Positions 20,365-30,643 of a stretch of DNA of 64,000 nt are shown here, one piece after another (position 1 is the stretch's first letter; each line of letters begins with the position of its first letter). The stretch comes from Azolla caroliniana (Eukaryota > Polypodiophyta). The translations under genes and the position numbers were made by a program. Where the stretch lies: the NCBI GenBank assembly GCA_043228905.1, contig JBHGNT010000013.1, forward strand, positions 8,122,001-8,186,000, in the 5' to 3' direction. The notes beneath the pieces were generated by a model. That model had not been told where the DNA came from, did not search any database, and saw nothing but the letters and a program-made list of their open reading frames with translations.

Positions 20365-21072
20365 TTGAAGCATGGCAATTCTGGAACAAGAACAACGCCT
20401 TCGAAAGGAGTTTGTAGATCGGGACCGAGGAAGGAACGAAAAAAGTTTCGAGGAGGTAAGGCGCGCTACGAAGAAAACGTGGTCTCCAGCGCAAGCCGAA
20501 TTTCGAACCTCAAAACGGCTCTCGAAGAAATGTGGACGCACACGGAAATGAAGACCAAGCGCATAAAGATCCTCCTAGAAACAAAGCGCGCAAGATTCAC
20601 AGAACAACTTCAAGTGGCGCTGGACAGAGGATGGGCCGAATGGGCAAAGGAGGCCACAGAACTACATACGTATTGGGCCGATCGAGAGAATCGGCAAAAA
20701 GACGATAAGGGCTTCTACAAGTTGAATGAAGAAAGCATTGCCACAATTCGCGAGGACCTTATGCAACATTATCAAACCCTGGCCGACTGACACTCTGAGG
20801 AGATCGTGCAATTACTCGAGGAGTTTGGAGATAGCCAGACTGACACCTCTCTACAACTCCAGTCGATCGACAATGAGCAGAGGAGGGTAGAGGAAGAAAA
20901 ACGGGTGGCGGCCATTGTACTCCCAGACAACAATTTTGGAGAGCACGCAATCGACGGACCTTCGCGGCCAGAAGACACAGTCCCGGAAGTCTCCACGGCA
21001 CCGAAATCACCAATGGCTACACAAATGAATCTCGTCGACATCACGGAAGTTACGGCTGAAGCGACAACTTGA
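20365..21072 (+). pseudogene. Coiled-coil-rich frame following Gyp-E integrase
   Basis: After a stretch in another frame resembling the integrase end (LEQEQRLRKEFVDRDRGRNE), the frame from 20365 reads RYEENVVSSASRISNLKTAL, EEMWTHTEMKTKRIKILLET, RFTEQLQVALDRGWAEWAKE and REDLMQHYQTLAD, stop at 20788. It continues in frame as EEIVQLLEEFGDSQTD to 21072. Heptad-like leucines and dense Glu/Lys/Arg suggest a coiled coil. I do not recognise a family; it may be an extra gypsy frame or a relic gag start. There is no transmembrane or furin-like feature to suggest envelope. Confidence 0.5.
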
Positions 21073-21119
21073 GATGCCTCGCACGAGGAATCGACTCAAG
21101 GCTGAAGTGTGGAAGTTTC

Positions 21120-21990
21120 TGGTGAGGATCGCACATGGTCGCTCACTCCAGCTATTGTTCGTGTTCCAAATCCCGGCGAGTACCGACATGGTCACTCATG
21201 CCCGATGTTGTTCATGTTCCAATTCCTATCGAGGACCACACATGGTCGCTCACACCCATTGGTGTTCGTGTACCAACTCTCGGCGAGGACCAACATGGTC
21301 ACTCACGCCCGTTGGTATTCGGGTTCCAGTCTCCGGTGAGGATCACACATGGTCGCTCACTCTGGCTATTGTTCGTGTTCCAGATCCTGGCGAGGACTGA
21401 CATGGTCGCTCATGCCTGTTGTTGTTCATGTTCCAGGTTCCGATAGGACCACACATGGTTGCTCACGCCCGTTGGTGTTTGTGTTCCAACTCTCGGCGAG
21501 GACCGACATGGTCTCTCATGCCTGTTGGTGTTTGTGTTCCCTGTGAGGACCACACATGGTCACTCATGCCCGTTGGTATTTGTATTCCAGTTCCCGACGA
21601 GGACCAGATGGTCACTCATGCCTGTTCATGTTTCCGATGAGGACCGCACATGGTCAAACACTTTCTGATTCCCGGTGAGGGCCACACATGGTTGCTCATG
21701 TCCGCTCGTGTTCTAGTTCTCAGTGAGACCGCACATGGTCACTCATGTTCCGATTCCCAGTGAGGGACACCCATGGTTGCACACCCCTGCTCGTGTTCAA
21801 GTTCTCGGTCAGGACCGCATGGTCTCTCACTCTTGTTCGTGTTCCAGTTCCCTCACTCTCGTTCATGTTCCACTTCCCCGTGAGGACCACATGGTCACTC
21901 ACGCCCTTCACGTTCCCGATGAGGACCGCACATGGTCGCTCACATCTGTTGATGTTCATGTTTCCAGTGAGGACAACACATGGTTTCTCA
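21120..21990 (+). repeat. 53-bp minisatellite, about 18 copies
   Basis: Units begin CATGGTCGCTCACGCCCGTT and contain TGTTCGTGTTCCA and CGAGGACCGACA. CATGGT recurs at 21134, 21187, 21241, 21294, 21348, 21401, 21454 and 21507, a strict 53/54-base spacing, then at shorter intervals with decay to about 21979. Because 53 is not a multiple of three, all three forward frames are long and open and repeat the same motifs (HMVAH, TWSLTP, VRVP) cyclically. Confidence 0.92.
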
Positions 21991-22058
21991 CTCCCACTAC
22001 ATCACGTTCACCCCTACACCATGATTTCGAAAAGGTGTGCCATAAAGAGGAGGATAAT

Positions 22059-22442
22059 GTCACAAACATGACAACAACTATGTCAAGATTTTAACTCTTG
22101 ACCTCTTGTATTATAGTCAAGTGTTATATTGTAACCAACACATCCAAGTACATGGTCGTGTTATGTATATCTTTGTAGATTATCTATCTCAAGTTCTAGG
22201 AGTTTTTAGAAAGTTCTAGAACTAGAAGGTTCTAGAGGGTTCTAGAATATTCTCTTGAATATTCTCTAGAATATTCTAATGCATGTACTTGGACTCACAA
22301 TATAAATACTTGTAACCTCCTTGGTTCCTTTCAAGGGATTCAACACCATTCATTGACACATCAATCTAGTATTCTTGTTTCGCCCCATCTTTGTCTCCTT
22401 GATCTTTATTTTTGTCTTTATGCCCTCATGTCGCTCACAACA
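22059..22442 (+). repeat. Probable LTR (gypsy E type)
   Basis: The purine tract AAAGAGGAGGATAA precedes TGTCACAAACATGACA. TATAAATAC lies near 22302. A short array of GAATATTCT and GTTCTAGA motifs (22195-22280) sits upstream of the TATA. The end is placed at CTCACAACA, by TG...CA rule only. No partner LTR is in the window. Confidence 0.55.
22088..22142 (-). other. Antisense tRNA-like cassette, decayed
   Basis: Minus strand TTGGTTACAATATAACACTT and GAGGTCAAGAGTTAAAATC align in position and layout to the cassette of the Gyp-A LTR (TAATGGTT to GGTCATGGGTTCGAATC). It starts about 30 bases from the LTR left end. Confidence 0.3.
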
Positions 22443-22975
22443 TCTAGCATTCCTAGCCTTGTCACATCTAGCTCCAAGTTCATCCGTCGCTCATAGCCTC
22501 ATAATCTATGCTCCGTCCTAGTCCGCGCTTGGTGTGTCCATGACATAGATGAAGACTGGCACATAGAACATGTGCCGACCGACGCTTCCATGGATGAAAA
22601 ATTGTAGCAAGCGCAACTACAAGAGGCGGCACCGGAGTCAACAGACCCCACCAGCCTCCCCGATTTAATGCCAACCGAATCGAGCGAACTCCTCGATCCT
22701 GCATCGATAGAAGCGACTGGACCTCTCGACACCGCATCGACGACATAGTCTCCAATGAACCCACCGCAACTAACGAGTCTAACCATCCAGAGCCAAATAT
22801 TCTGAACATTTTTTATGACGAATGAAGGGCTGAGGTGGGTTCGATCATGCCAGCACTGTCCACAGGTGTGCCATGTGTTGGCCGCCTTGGACGGCCAAGT
22901 GGGAAAACCGAGAAAAGAAAAGACCCAAGGACGGTTACGACTTGTGAAATACACGGGTGGGGGTTGTAGCGTAAT
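22443..22975 (+). other. Gypsy-like degraded sequence before an LTR
   Basis: Short frames (for example ESTDPTSLPDLMPTESSELL) look like a degraded retroelement tail, but no catalytic domain is visible. The purine tract GGGTGGGGGTTG leads into the next LTR-like unit. Confidence 0.35.
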
Positions 22976-23290
22976 TATGAAAGAATAGTAGCAATCGTAG
23001 AATAGGGCAAAGCCTAATGAATGCATGTAATGGTTCACATGGCAAGCGTAACTGACCATGACCTTGTATATAAAGGGCATGGAAAACTTGTAATAGGGAG
23101 CTTGGAAATTCATGTATCCAGCTCGGAATATAGTTTCTGTTTTGCCCAACTATATGTGCTCTCTGTGTTTTGTGCTATGCATAAATATCGGTGTTGAGTT
23201 ATTTCTGTGTCGAGTATATGCATCCTATAGAATCGCGTAAGGAATCGGTTGTAGCCGTCTTCCCAACCTTCACAGTCTCCACGCTTACGC
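22976..23290 (+). repeat. LTR-like unit with TATA box
   Basis: It starts TGTAGCGTAA after a polypurine tract and ends CTTACGC, whose TTACGCT is the inverse of AGCGTAA. TATATAAAGGGC (about 23065) is a clear TATA box. The last few bases are lost where the Gyp-C LTR begins. Confidence 0.5.
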
Positions 23291-24354
23291 TGTCGTGTGA
23301 ATCTTCACACACTATGTAAAAAATAATGAAATAATTATTATAGATTAGATTAGTAGCTTACTATAGAAAGATGGATATACTCAAGAGCTTCAAAACGTAT
23401 TTTAATATATACAAAATGGAGAAATACATATCAAGTTATGTGAAAATAAAGTTTGAGAAGATAGGGAAATTAGAACTATCCCACATAGATAGGAAAGTTA
23501 AGGCCCTGGTTATATAAGCACCTTGAGCTCCCTCATTTTTCATTTGTGCTAAGAGCACTTTGGCCACTTTGTCTTGATGGATGACGGTGGCCAAATTCCC
23601 TAAAACCGGAAACTGGCCGGTAAGCAAATCCGGAAAACGGGTCCGGTAAACAAATTCGGAAAACGGGTCCGGTAAGCAAATCCGGAAACCAGACGGTATG
23701 CAAACCGGAAACAGGCCGGTAAGCAAAAACGGAACCGGAACCGGCCGGCAAGCAAAATCGGAACCGGAACCAGTCGGCAAGCAAAATGGAACCGGCTACC
23801 GGATGAGGTTGGACGCGGATGGACGGAAGATTGGATCATGTAACAAACTAAAGTGAAGTGAAGAGAGCTAAAGTAAAGGCCATGTGGACGCAAGCAACTA
23901 AAGTTGGAGTGCATGCAAAAAGTAAAGGTCATGTGGACGGTCACATGCAACTAAAAGAAAAAGTCATGCAACTAAAAATAGATGCAACCAAAAGAAAAAG
24001 CTAGGCAACTAAAAGTAGAGGCCATGCAACAAAAAGTGGAATGGTTGTGATCAAGGGAGAACTCTATATATATTCCATTTTTCTTTTTACACTCGGGCTC
24101 TCCATCTTATATATTATTTTTCTTTTCCTTCTTAGCTCCCTAATCTTAGGGAAGCCATAACTCTCATAATTCCTAAATTCCCTACGGAAGCCATAACACT
24201 CAAAAACCCTAAAATTCCCTACGGAAGCCATAACACTCAAAAACCCTAATCTTCCCTACGGAAGCCATAATACTCATATAACCTAATCCTAATTTTCCCT
24301 ACGGAAGCCATATCTACCAAAACCCCTAATTTTTCTTTTCTATTAATCTTAGTA
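23291..24354 (+). repeat. 5' LTR of Gyp-C, right end deleted
   Basis: It carries an array of CCGGTAAGCAAA-like units (about 23605-23795) and five copies of CCCTACGGAAGCCATA spaced about 45 bp (24160-24375) alternating with CCCTAAA/CCCTAAT. It matches 26309-26416 and 33501-34565 closely; similarity ends at CTTAGTAAA. Confidence 0.85.
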
Positions 24355-24450
24355 AACCCTACGGAGGCATATAGATACAAAGAACCGAAGAGATGCAAAC
24401 TATATGAGTTCAATCAATGGGTATCATCATTAAAGACCCACTAAAGTGCC

Positions 24451-26244
24451 ATGCATGCTTTCGTTGAGTTCAAGTGTCGCTTTGCACAACTCTCAGAGCG
24501 GGATCAAAGATTGGTGGGGGTGGAAAAAGTCCTAATGTTTGTGAAGTCAATCGATCGGAAGGAAAGGAATGCCATTGGAATCCGACTTGAGGATGATGAT
24601 GGTGCAAATGGCCTCACCGAGGATTGGACGAAAGTGGAAAGAGTATGTCAACTGCACGATAAGAGGAAGACAAGATTCTTATCAGCAATAACACAATCCA
24701 TGACGAATGGTGAAAGGAGGACAAGAAGCAACTACAAAGTACCACCTAAAGAAGAAAACTCGAAGAGGGAAGGTTCAACAATACTCGACATAGAAGTCTT
24801 GATGGAAGAGGCATTCGAGAACTTAAAGGCGCAAGTTGAGGCTGAAGAGAAGCTTCAAAAGGAGCAAAAATTGAAGCAAATGATGAGCGAAGAAGAAGAA
24901 GCCTCCCAACAAATGCGGATAAATGTTATGGTTGATACAAAGGCCCAGGTTCGGTACCATGATGTGACCATGGGAGAAGATGTGCAACAAGACGCCTTCT
25001 CGTCTTGCAAAGAAACAATGGCGAAGAATGAAACAAATGAATCAAGGGTGGCGAATGCCACTTCAAGTAAGGGCAAATGCTTCGAAACACGCATTGTGTC
25101 TGAAACATCAAGTGATGAAAGTGCTAGCATGAGCAATGCTTGCATGATCAAGGGAGAAAAAAAATGTGAGGCCAAAATGATTGACGAGATAGCCATGAAA
25201 AACAACATCGAGTCAAAGGTGGCTAAGGACCAGTGAATGACGGATGGCCGTGTCATGACTTTCTCCACATTTGTTCTAGAGACTTGGGCAGATGCGTCGG
25301 AAAGCAAACGTGAGACCCAAGAGACGGAAGGTGGCGGCGAGGAAGTGAAGGCCAAGGCTAATACATGCGAAGAAGAAGGAGACGTTAAGCCGAAGAGGGT
25401 AGAAGACGATCATGAAGAGACTTTCCCCACAAAAGTTCTTGAGACTTGGGCATTAACCGATGTAAGACCCAAGCGAAGGACGGTTGCGGCAAAGAAACAA
25501 AGATCAACGCCAACACGAACAACCATAAGGTGGAAGTGGCAAAGAGTAGCACGACAAAGGCAATGCCAAACTACAAAATTCCTCCACACTCGTTTGAAAG
25601 ACTTGGGCATTAATCGATGTAAGACCCAAGAGAAGGATGATGGCGGCGAGGAAGCAAGGGTTAAAGCCAATGTGTGCAACAAGGAAGTAAAGCAAAGCAA
25701 AATGACGAAAGTCCATGTGTGCGACCAAGAGGTCAAGCAAAGCATGAAGACAAAAGCAAATGTGTGCGACAAAGAGACCAAGCAAACCTCAAAAAGTAAA
25801 GATGGGGGCCAAGTGGGCCAATCGGATACGAAAGATGTGATCACAAAATCTAACAAGGATAATACTAGCATAGAAGTCATAGTCAATTCTAACACAAGAG
25901 TATACCACAAAAGTGGACAAAGTGGGAAGCATGCGATGTGGTCACTTAACGACCTAGAGGAAAGCATGCCGCTAAAGAACGAATTGCTAAGAGTACTCAA
26001 GAATAGTATTTCGATAAGGCTTTTGAAAGACATGGATGGAACAAGAAAGAATGATAAGAGAAAATTAGATGACCAAGGAGATGGTCGAAATGAAGGTGGC
26101 ACATGCACGAGGCATAAAGTATTATGCTCAAGAGGAGCAAAGAGAGCCATGACAACCGGTTATGGAAATGCAAAGAGTAAACGAAGAATATGGTGGATCG
26201 GATGGAAATGGCGATTCGGGTACATCAACGAAAAATTAAAGTAA
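24451..26244 (+). pseudogene. Gyp-C gag-like protein with internal repeats
   Basis: A single frame with one stop (TGA 25234-25236). Its start, FVEFKCRFAQLSERDQRLVG, KVLMFVKSIDRKERNAIGIR, EDWTKVERVCQLHDKRK, is homologous to the Gyp-B2 gag (EFEECFARLWVLDRT, LLFVKSVDERDRKQVG, ADWAVVKRVCGRFDKRR). After residue 85 it becomes a Lys/Glu-rich chain with coiled-coil character, then repeats a module around LETWA or KDLGI, VRPK or KTQEK, GGEE, KANVC (at about 25275, 25435, 25590) and VCDxEVKQS/VCNKEVKQS (25670-25790). No zinc knuckle was found. It probably supplies or mimics capsid in trans with Gyp-B-type enzymes; this is inference. Confidence 0.7.
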
Positions 26245-26308
26245 ACAAAAATGGGGCCTCACCAAAATTGGCACATACCGGTGGATGTGCAGGTTTGGTG
26301 GGGGCGAA

Positions 26309-26416
26309 TGTCGTGTGAATCTTCACACACTATGTAAAAAATAATGAAATAATTATTATAGATTAGATTAGTAGCTTACTATAGAAAGATGGATATACTC
26401 AAGAGCTTCAAAACGT
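26309..26416 (+). repeat. 3' LTR of Gyp-C, first part
   Basis: It is nearly or fully identical to 23291-23398 and ends in CTTCAAAACGT, where Gyp-B2 begins. Confidence 0.9.
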
Positions 26417-26489
26417 TGTTGCATTGTTACGCGCCTGCGTGGAGAACAAGGCGGGACCACTGGGGTCTTGGACCGAGGAATAGGTGAGG

Positions 26490-26536
<47 letters not shown>

Positions 26537-27125
26537 GCTCACTCACGTATAGACAAAGAAGCGCACGGGGACGCGTCACAACAACACAGGAGATGCGAGT
26601 TGAGAACACTAGAGTGTGTATGTAAATATAGGCATGTATTTGTATGTATGCAGACGAATCGAACGGTTACAGCCGACCAGGTCAGTGAGGTGGATGCCGA
26701 CGCCTGATCACCCACGCACACAAGAGAGCAAGATGGAGATTCTTCCGGAAGCACACGGGCGTCGACAGAGCAGAATCAGCCTCCTGAGAGCCTGCGCAAA
26801 AGAAAGCTATGGAGAACGACAGAGAAGAAGAGCTCGGTCCCAGTCCGACAGCACTTCGTTCCCTCTAGCGCGCGATCCCCTCTCTCCCCCGTCTCCCTCT
26901 CTTTTATAGCTCAAGGAGGGAGGCCGTTTCACCCGTTTACATCACATTAATTCTCTGTCCTTTCGGACAGAGATACTCCTCGATTTACCTTATAGAATAT
27001 TGCTACCTAGGATTTAACCTTTGTGCCTACCTATCTACTATACGACAAGGGACGTGCCCACGTGTAAGGGCCGGTTCACACACACTATACACGGTTTGTG
27101 CCTGGGGACGGTTTTCTTCACGACA
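26417..27125 (-). repeat. 3' LTR of Gyp-B2
   Basis: 709 bp; holds an AG microsatellite (26493-26535) and CTATAAAAGAGAGGG on the minus strand (about 26893-26908). Confidence 0.9.
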
Positions 27126-27234
27126 TCCGCCCCCACCTAACCGCGCATCCACCGGTATGCGCCAAAACTAGGTTCCTATGGGAGAAAACCGATCCTTGCT
27201 TTTATTCCTCGTCTACCGGTTCATCCTCCGCTTC

Positions 27235-28900
27235 GGGCTACTCGTCGTCGTTGTCCATACCCCCTAGCCCCGGCTCCCCGTCGTGCCGTTTCTTGAACGC
27301 TTTGATCCTCTTTCCCGCTACTGGTATCGCCATTCTCGTACTGTCGAGCTCCGCGAGATGGTACGTCCCATTGCCGTTGGCACCTGTTACTATGTAAGGC
27401 CCGAACCACCTCCTCGCAAACTTCCGCGTGGCCCTGTGCTGATTGTCGAGGATGCTGTCATAGACTAGCACCCAGTCGCCTTCCTCGATCTTCCTTGGCC
27501 TGAACCGATGTGTTCGGTCGAACCGGGCTTTGTTCCTTATCCTCGCTACTCGAAGTTTCTCCGCGGCTCGCTCTACGTCCTCCGGCCTCCGCTCGAGCTG
27601 TCAAATCCGTGCCGCCAACAGTTCCTCCCGGCTCATCTCATCCCTCCAGTACATCGTGGCCCACGAGGAGATCGTTCGCTCTGTTGGTATGATCGGCTTC
27701 TGTCCGAAAATCAGCTCGGCCGGCATGAACCCGGTTACCGAACTGTGCGTAGTTCGGTCCGCCCACAAGGCATAAGGTAGCAGCCGTGGCCAGTCCCCGA
27801 CTCGGCCTCCACACTGCCGTACTAGCGCTTTGACAATTGGCCCGTGTCCACGCTCCACCTTCCCATTCGCCTCCGGATTGTACGCTGTGGTGAGCGAAAG
27901 TTTGACTCCTAGCCGGTCGAACAGCTCTTCGGCCTCTTCTACGTCCAACTCACCATGGTCAGCCACGATCTTCCCTACGCACCCGTATCGGCATACTACG
28001 TCCTCAATCAAAAACCGGCACACGGCTGCCGTCGTCTTGTTCTGCAGGGCTCGGCCTTCAACCTGGTTCGTTAGATCTTCCCGAGCCAATGCCAGATACC
28101 GCATCTGTCCTAGCCCCATTAGCATAGTCACCAAATCCACCATCCACTTGAAGTGGACGGTCGGAGGGTAGGTCGGGTGAAGCTCGTCCCGATGTCGGAT
28201 CATGGAGTGCACCTGACAGCTTTCGCAAGTCGTCACGAACCGATGCACGTCCCGGTATAGTCCCGGCCACCAGTACTTCCCCTTTAGCTTTTCGAACGTG
28301 GCCCACGTTCCACGGTGTCCAGCCCACGGGCTATCATGGTACGCCGCCACTCGGAGCGGGATGTCGTTCCTCTTCTTCGGGTGCTTCCATATGTATCCGT
28401 CCCGGAGAAAGAATCGGTAGGCTTTCTTCCGAATCCGGTTGGCCTCGTCTGTTGTCTATGCCACGTTCGGTGTCATTGTTTTCAGGAACCTGCCGATCTG
28501 TAGCCACTCCCCGTCGTACTTGCTCTCGTCGAAATCGTTAAGCGTTGGAGAGCATTCCCTGCCGGTTGTTACGTGAGCTGCCTCAAAGAAGTCCACGCCG
28601 ACTTCCTCATCCTCTGAAACCATGCCGCCGTCGTTTTCGAACCTCGCCCTTAAAAGCATGTCAGCCATGGCGTTGTCTTTCCCGGAAATGTGTCATATTT
28701 CCGGATTTAGAGACTTGATGTACGCTATCCACCTGAGCATTGCCAGGTCCGGTGTCACGCATCCGGAAACCATGCCAAGGATCGGTAGGCAGTCTGTCTC
28801 GATAATTACCTCTGTCCCGACCAGGTAGTCTTTATCGGCCTTTACCGCCGAAACGATACCCCAAAGCTCGCGTTTAACCTGGGCGTATCCTCGTTGTCGC
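27235..28900 (-). pseudogene. Gyp-B2 RNase H end and integrase
   Basis: The minus-strand frame reads YLVGTEVIIETDCLPILG, GKDNAMADMLLRARFEND, then the integrase: YHDSPWAGHRGTWATF with CESCQVHS (HHCC zinc domain), FKWMVDLVTML (first D), VGKIVADHGELD (second D), NPEANGKVERGHG (E), ALWADRTTHSSVTGFMPAEL, and the GPY/F module KFARRWFGPYIVTGAN. Catalytic residues are all present. In-frame stops occur near 28690, 28455 and 27600. There is no chromodomain after RIKAFKKRH; the frame ends near 27235 in an acidic tail. Confidence 0.88.
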
Positions 28901-29615
28901 TCGCTGAGGACCTTCGCGCTGAACCGGATTGGGGAACGCATGCCATCCTCGTCCTCTTGGTCGACGACCCATCTGATCCCGGTCGGACTCGTGTCTACTG
29001 TTACGTAAATTGGAGTGCTCTTTTCGTAGACAGCCTTTCAGAGCACCGAAGCCGCGGCAAGTGCTTCCTTCATCTTCCGGACAGACTCCGTATGCTCGTC
29101 TCTCCACTCGAATTTTTGCCCCTTTTTCAGCAACCCATATAACGGCTCTGCGACGTGAGCATAATGCAGGATCCATATGTGGTAGAACGCGCACGCTCCC
29201 AAGAACCTCCGAACCTCCGTGACCGAGCTACAAATGTTCTTCATCGCAAAGATGGCTTCTACCTTAGCCGGAGACGGTTTCCGGCCGTACGGCCCGCATA
29301 GGTGTCCGACAACCATGATCTCTGATTGCCCGAAGGCCGATTTTCCCCCGGAGAAGGTGAGCCTCGCGCTCTCCAACCTCTGCAGCACCTTCTCGCAGTC
29401 ATCGATGTGCGTCGTCACAAATTTCCGGCATCCGTCCGGTCCAATCGTCTCGTCCCTTTCCTCCACCGCGCATCCCTTGATCGGGACGTCGTCCAAAAAC
29501 GGCATGGTGATGTCCGGGATACAATCCCTCAACACTTTGTTCATTGCGTTCACCATGTGAGCCACCGAGTTCGTCCCTCCTTGCGGTAGGGTACACATCC
29601 GTACTACGCATTGTC
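28901..29615 (-). pseudogene. Gyp-B2 RT carboxy half and RNase H start
   Basis: MCTLPQGGTNSVAHMVNAMN, IPDITMPFLDDVPIKGC (catalytic DD at plus positions 29488-29493), KSAFGQSEIMVVGHLCGPYG, VRRFLGACAFYHIWILHYAH, PLYGLLKKGQKFEW. A stop follows ASVL near 29040, then STPIYVTVDTSPTGIRWV of RNase H. Compared with Gyp-B1, 14 bases are missing between TMR and VRMCTLP (near 29612), which puts this half out of frame with the RT start. FLDDVPIKG replaces the usual YLDDIL. Confidence 0.88.
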
Positions 29616-30643
29616 GTGATGTCTCTGCTCTCTACGGCAAGCTGGAACTGATCGTACCCCGAGTAGAGATCACCGACCGAGTAAATTGACCTTCCGGCGA
29701 AGGCCTCCGTGAACTCGTCTATTGTCGGTCTGATTCCTGCGTTTCGAATGGTCACCTTGTTGACCGGCTGCAGGTCTTGAATAAAGCGCAGCGTGTCGTC
29801 CTTCTTCGGCACGGTAAACCACCGATTCGAGTATGGGGCACTCGACGGTTCGAGGGTTCCCATCTCAACCTTCTGCTTTAACAGCTCCATCAGCTTCGGG
29901 ATGTGAGCTCTGGGTATTGGAATCGGTTTGAGACTCCACGGCACATGCGGTACCGTGAATATCACCATCGGTTCCACGGCTGTCGGGTCTACGCACCTGA
30001 TCTCTTCCGGTGAGAATGCGAAAGCCTTCCCGTGCCTTCCGAGCATTCCCCGAAAACGGTCCTCTTCCACTAGCAGTAGGAAGCCGCCCCCACCGATTTT
30101 GAGCTCGCGCAACGTTATGTCGGTGAACGTGTGTCCTATGCGGGCCGGATTTCGTAAACTCGGGTCCGACGCAACCCCCTTTATTCGCAACTCGCTGCCC
30201 TCCGGCAAGGGAGCCACGACTGACCTCACCTTCCGGTCCACAGTCTTGTACCTCGTGTCCACCCGAGCCGTCTGATCCAACTCGAGCCCTCTACTGAATT
30301 CCGCGATGACTTCGTACATCTTTTCCGAACATACCGAAATCGTCCGGTCCTCTTTAAGGACTCCTCCGACTACCTCCCGCAGCTCCCCCAAGGTATCGTC
30401 GAAAGAGACCGCCTCCACGGCTCCGTTGATTTCCTCTCCGAGGTCGAGGACGCCACATGCCCGAAGTCGCTCCTCCGCCCTTCTCTTCTTCCAGCCAACA
30501 ACGTCGACTATCGTACACCCTCCGTTGTCGGAGAACCAAAATTCCCTACTTATAGCACAGGTCTTCTTCGCTATCATACACTTCTGGGGTTTTCCCGGAG
30601 TGTCCGGACTATCGCGGCCCCACGCCTTGATAGCCCTCTTCAA
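29616..30643 (-). pseudogene. Gyp-B2 pol start: linker and RT amino half
   Basis: The frame opens by overlapping the gag stop and has no ATG, starting TTG AAG AGG. A region of about 230 residues without a recognised domain follows (DNGGCTIVDVVGWKKRRAEE). Then the RT: VPHVPWSLKPIPIPRAHIPK, MGTLEPSSAPYSNRWFTVPK, DTLRFIQDLQPVNKVTIRNA and SIYSVGDLYSGYDQFQLAVE, to SRDITTMR. SVGDLYSGYDQF corresponds to the KLDLRSGYHQI block with catalytic D. The frame is lost at the 14-nt deletion. Confidence 0.85.

Noticed and set aside
20365-21072. Coiled-coil frame as a retroviral-type envelope gene of Gyp-E
   Set aside because: No signal peptide, transmembrane segment or cleavage site is visible, and it precedes a minisatellite rather than ending near an LTR; left as unknown.
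21120-21990. Regular 53-bp repeats as a CRISPR array
   Set aside because: The whole unit repeats without unique spacers, copies decay gradually, and the context is plant retrotransposon DNA.
24160-24375. CCCTAAA motifs as interstitial telomere repeats
   Set aside because: They are single motifs inside a longer LTR repeat unit, not tandem CCCTAAA.
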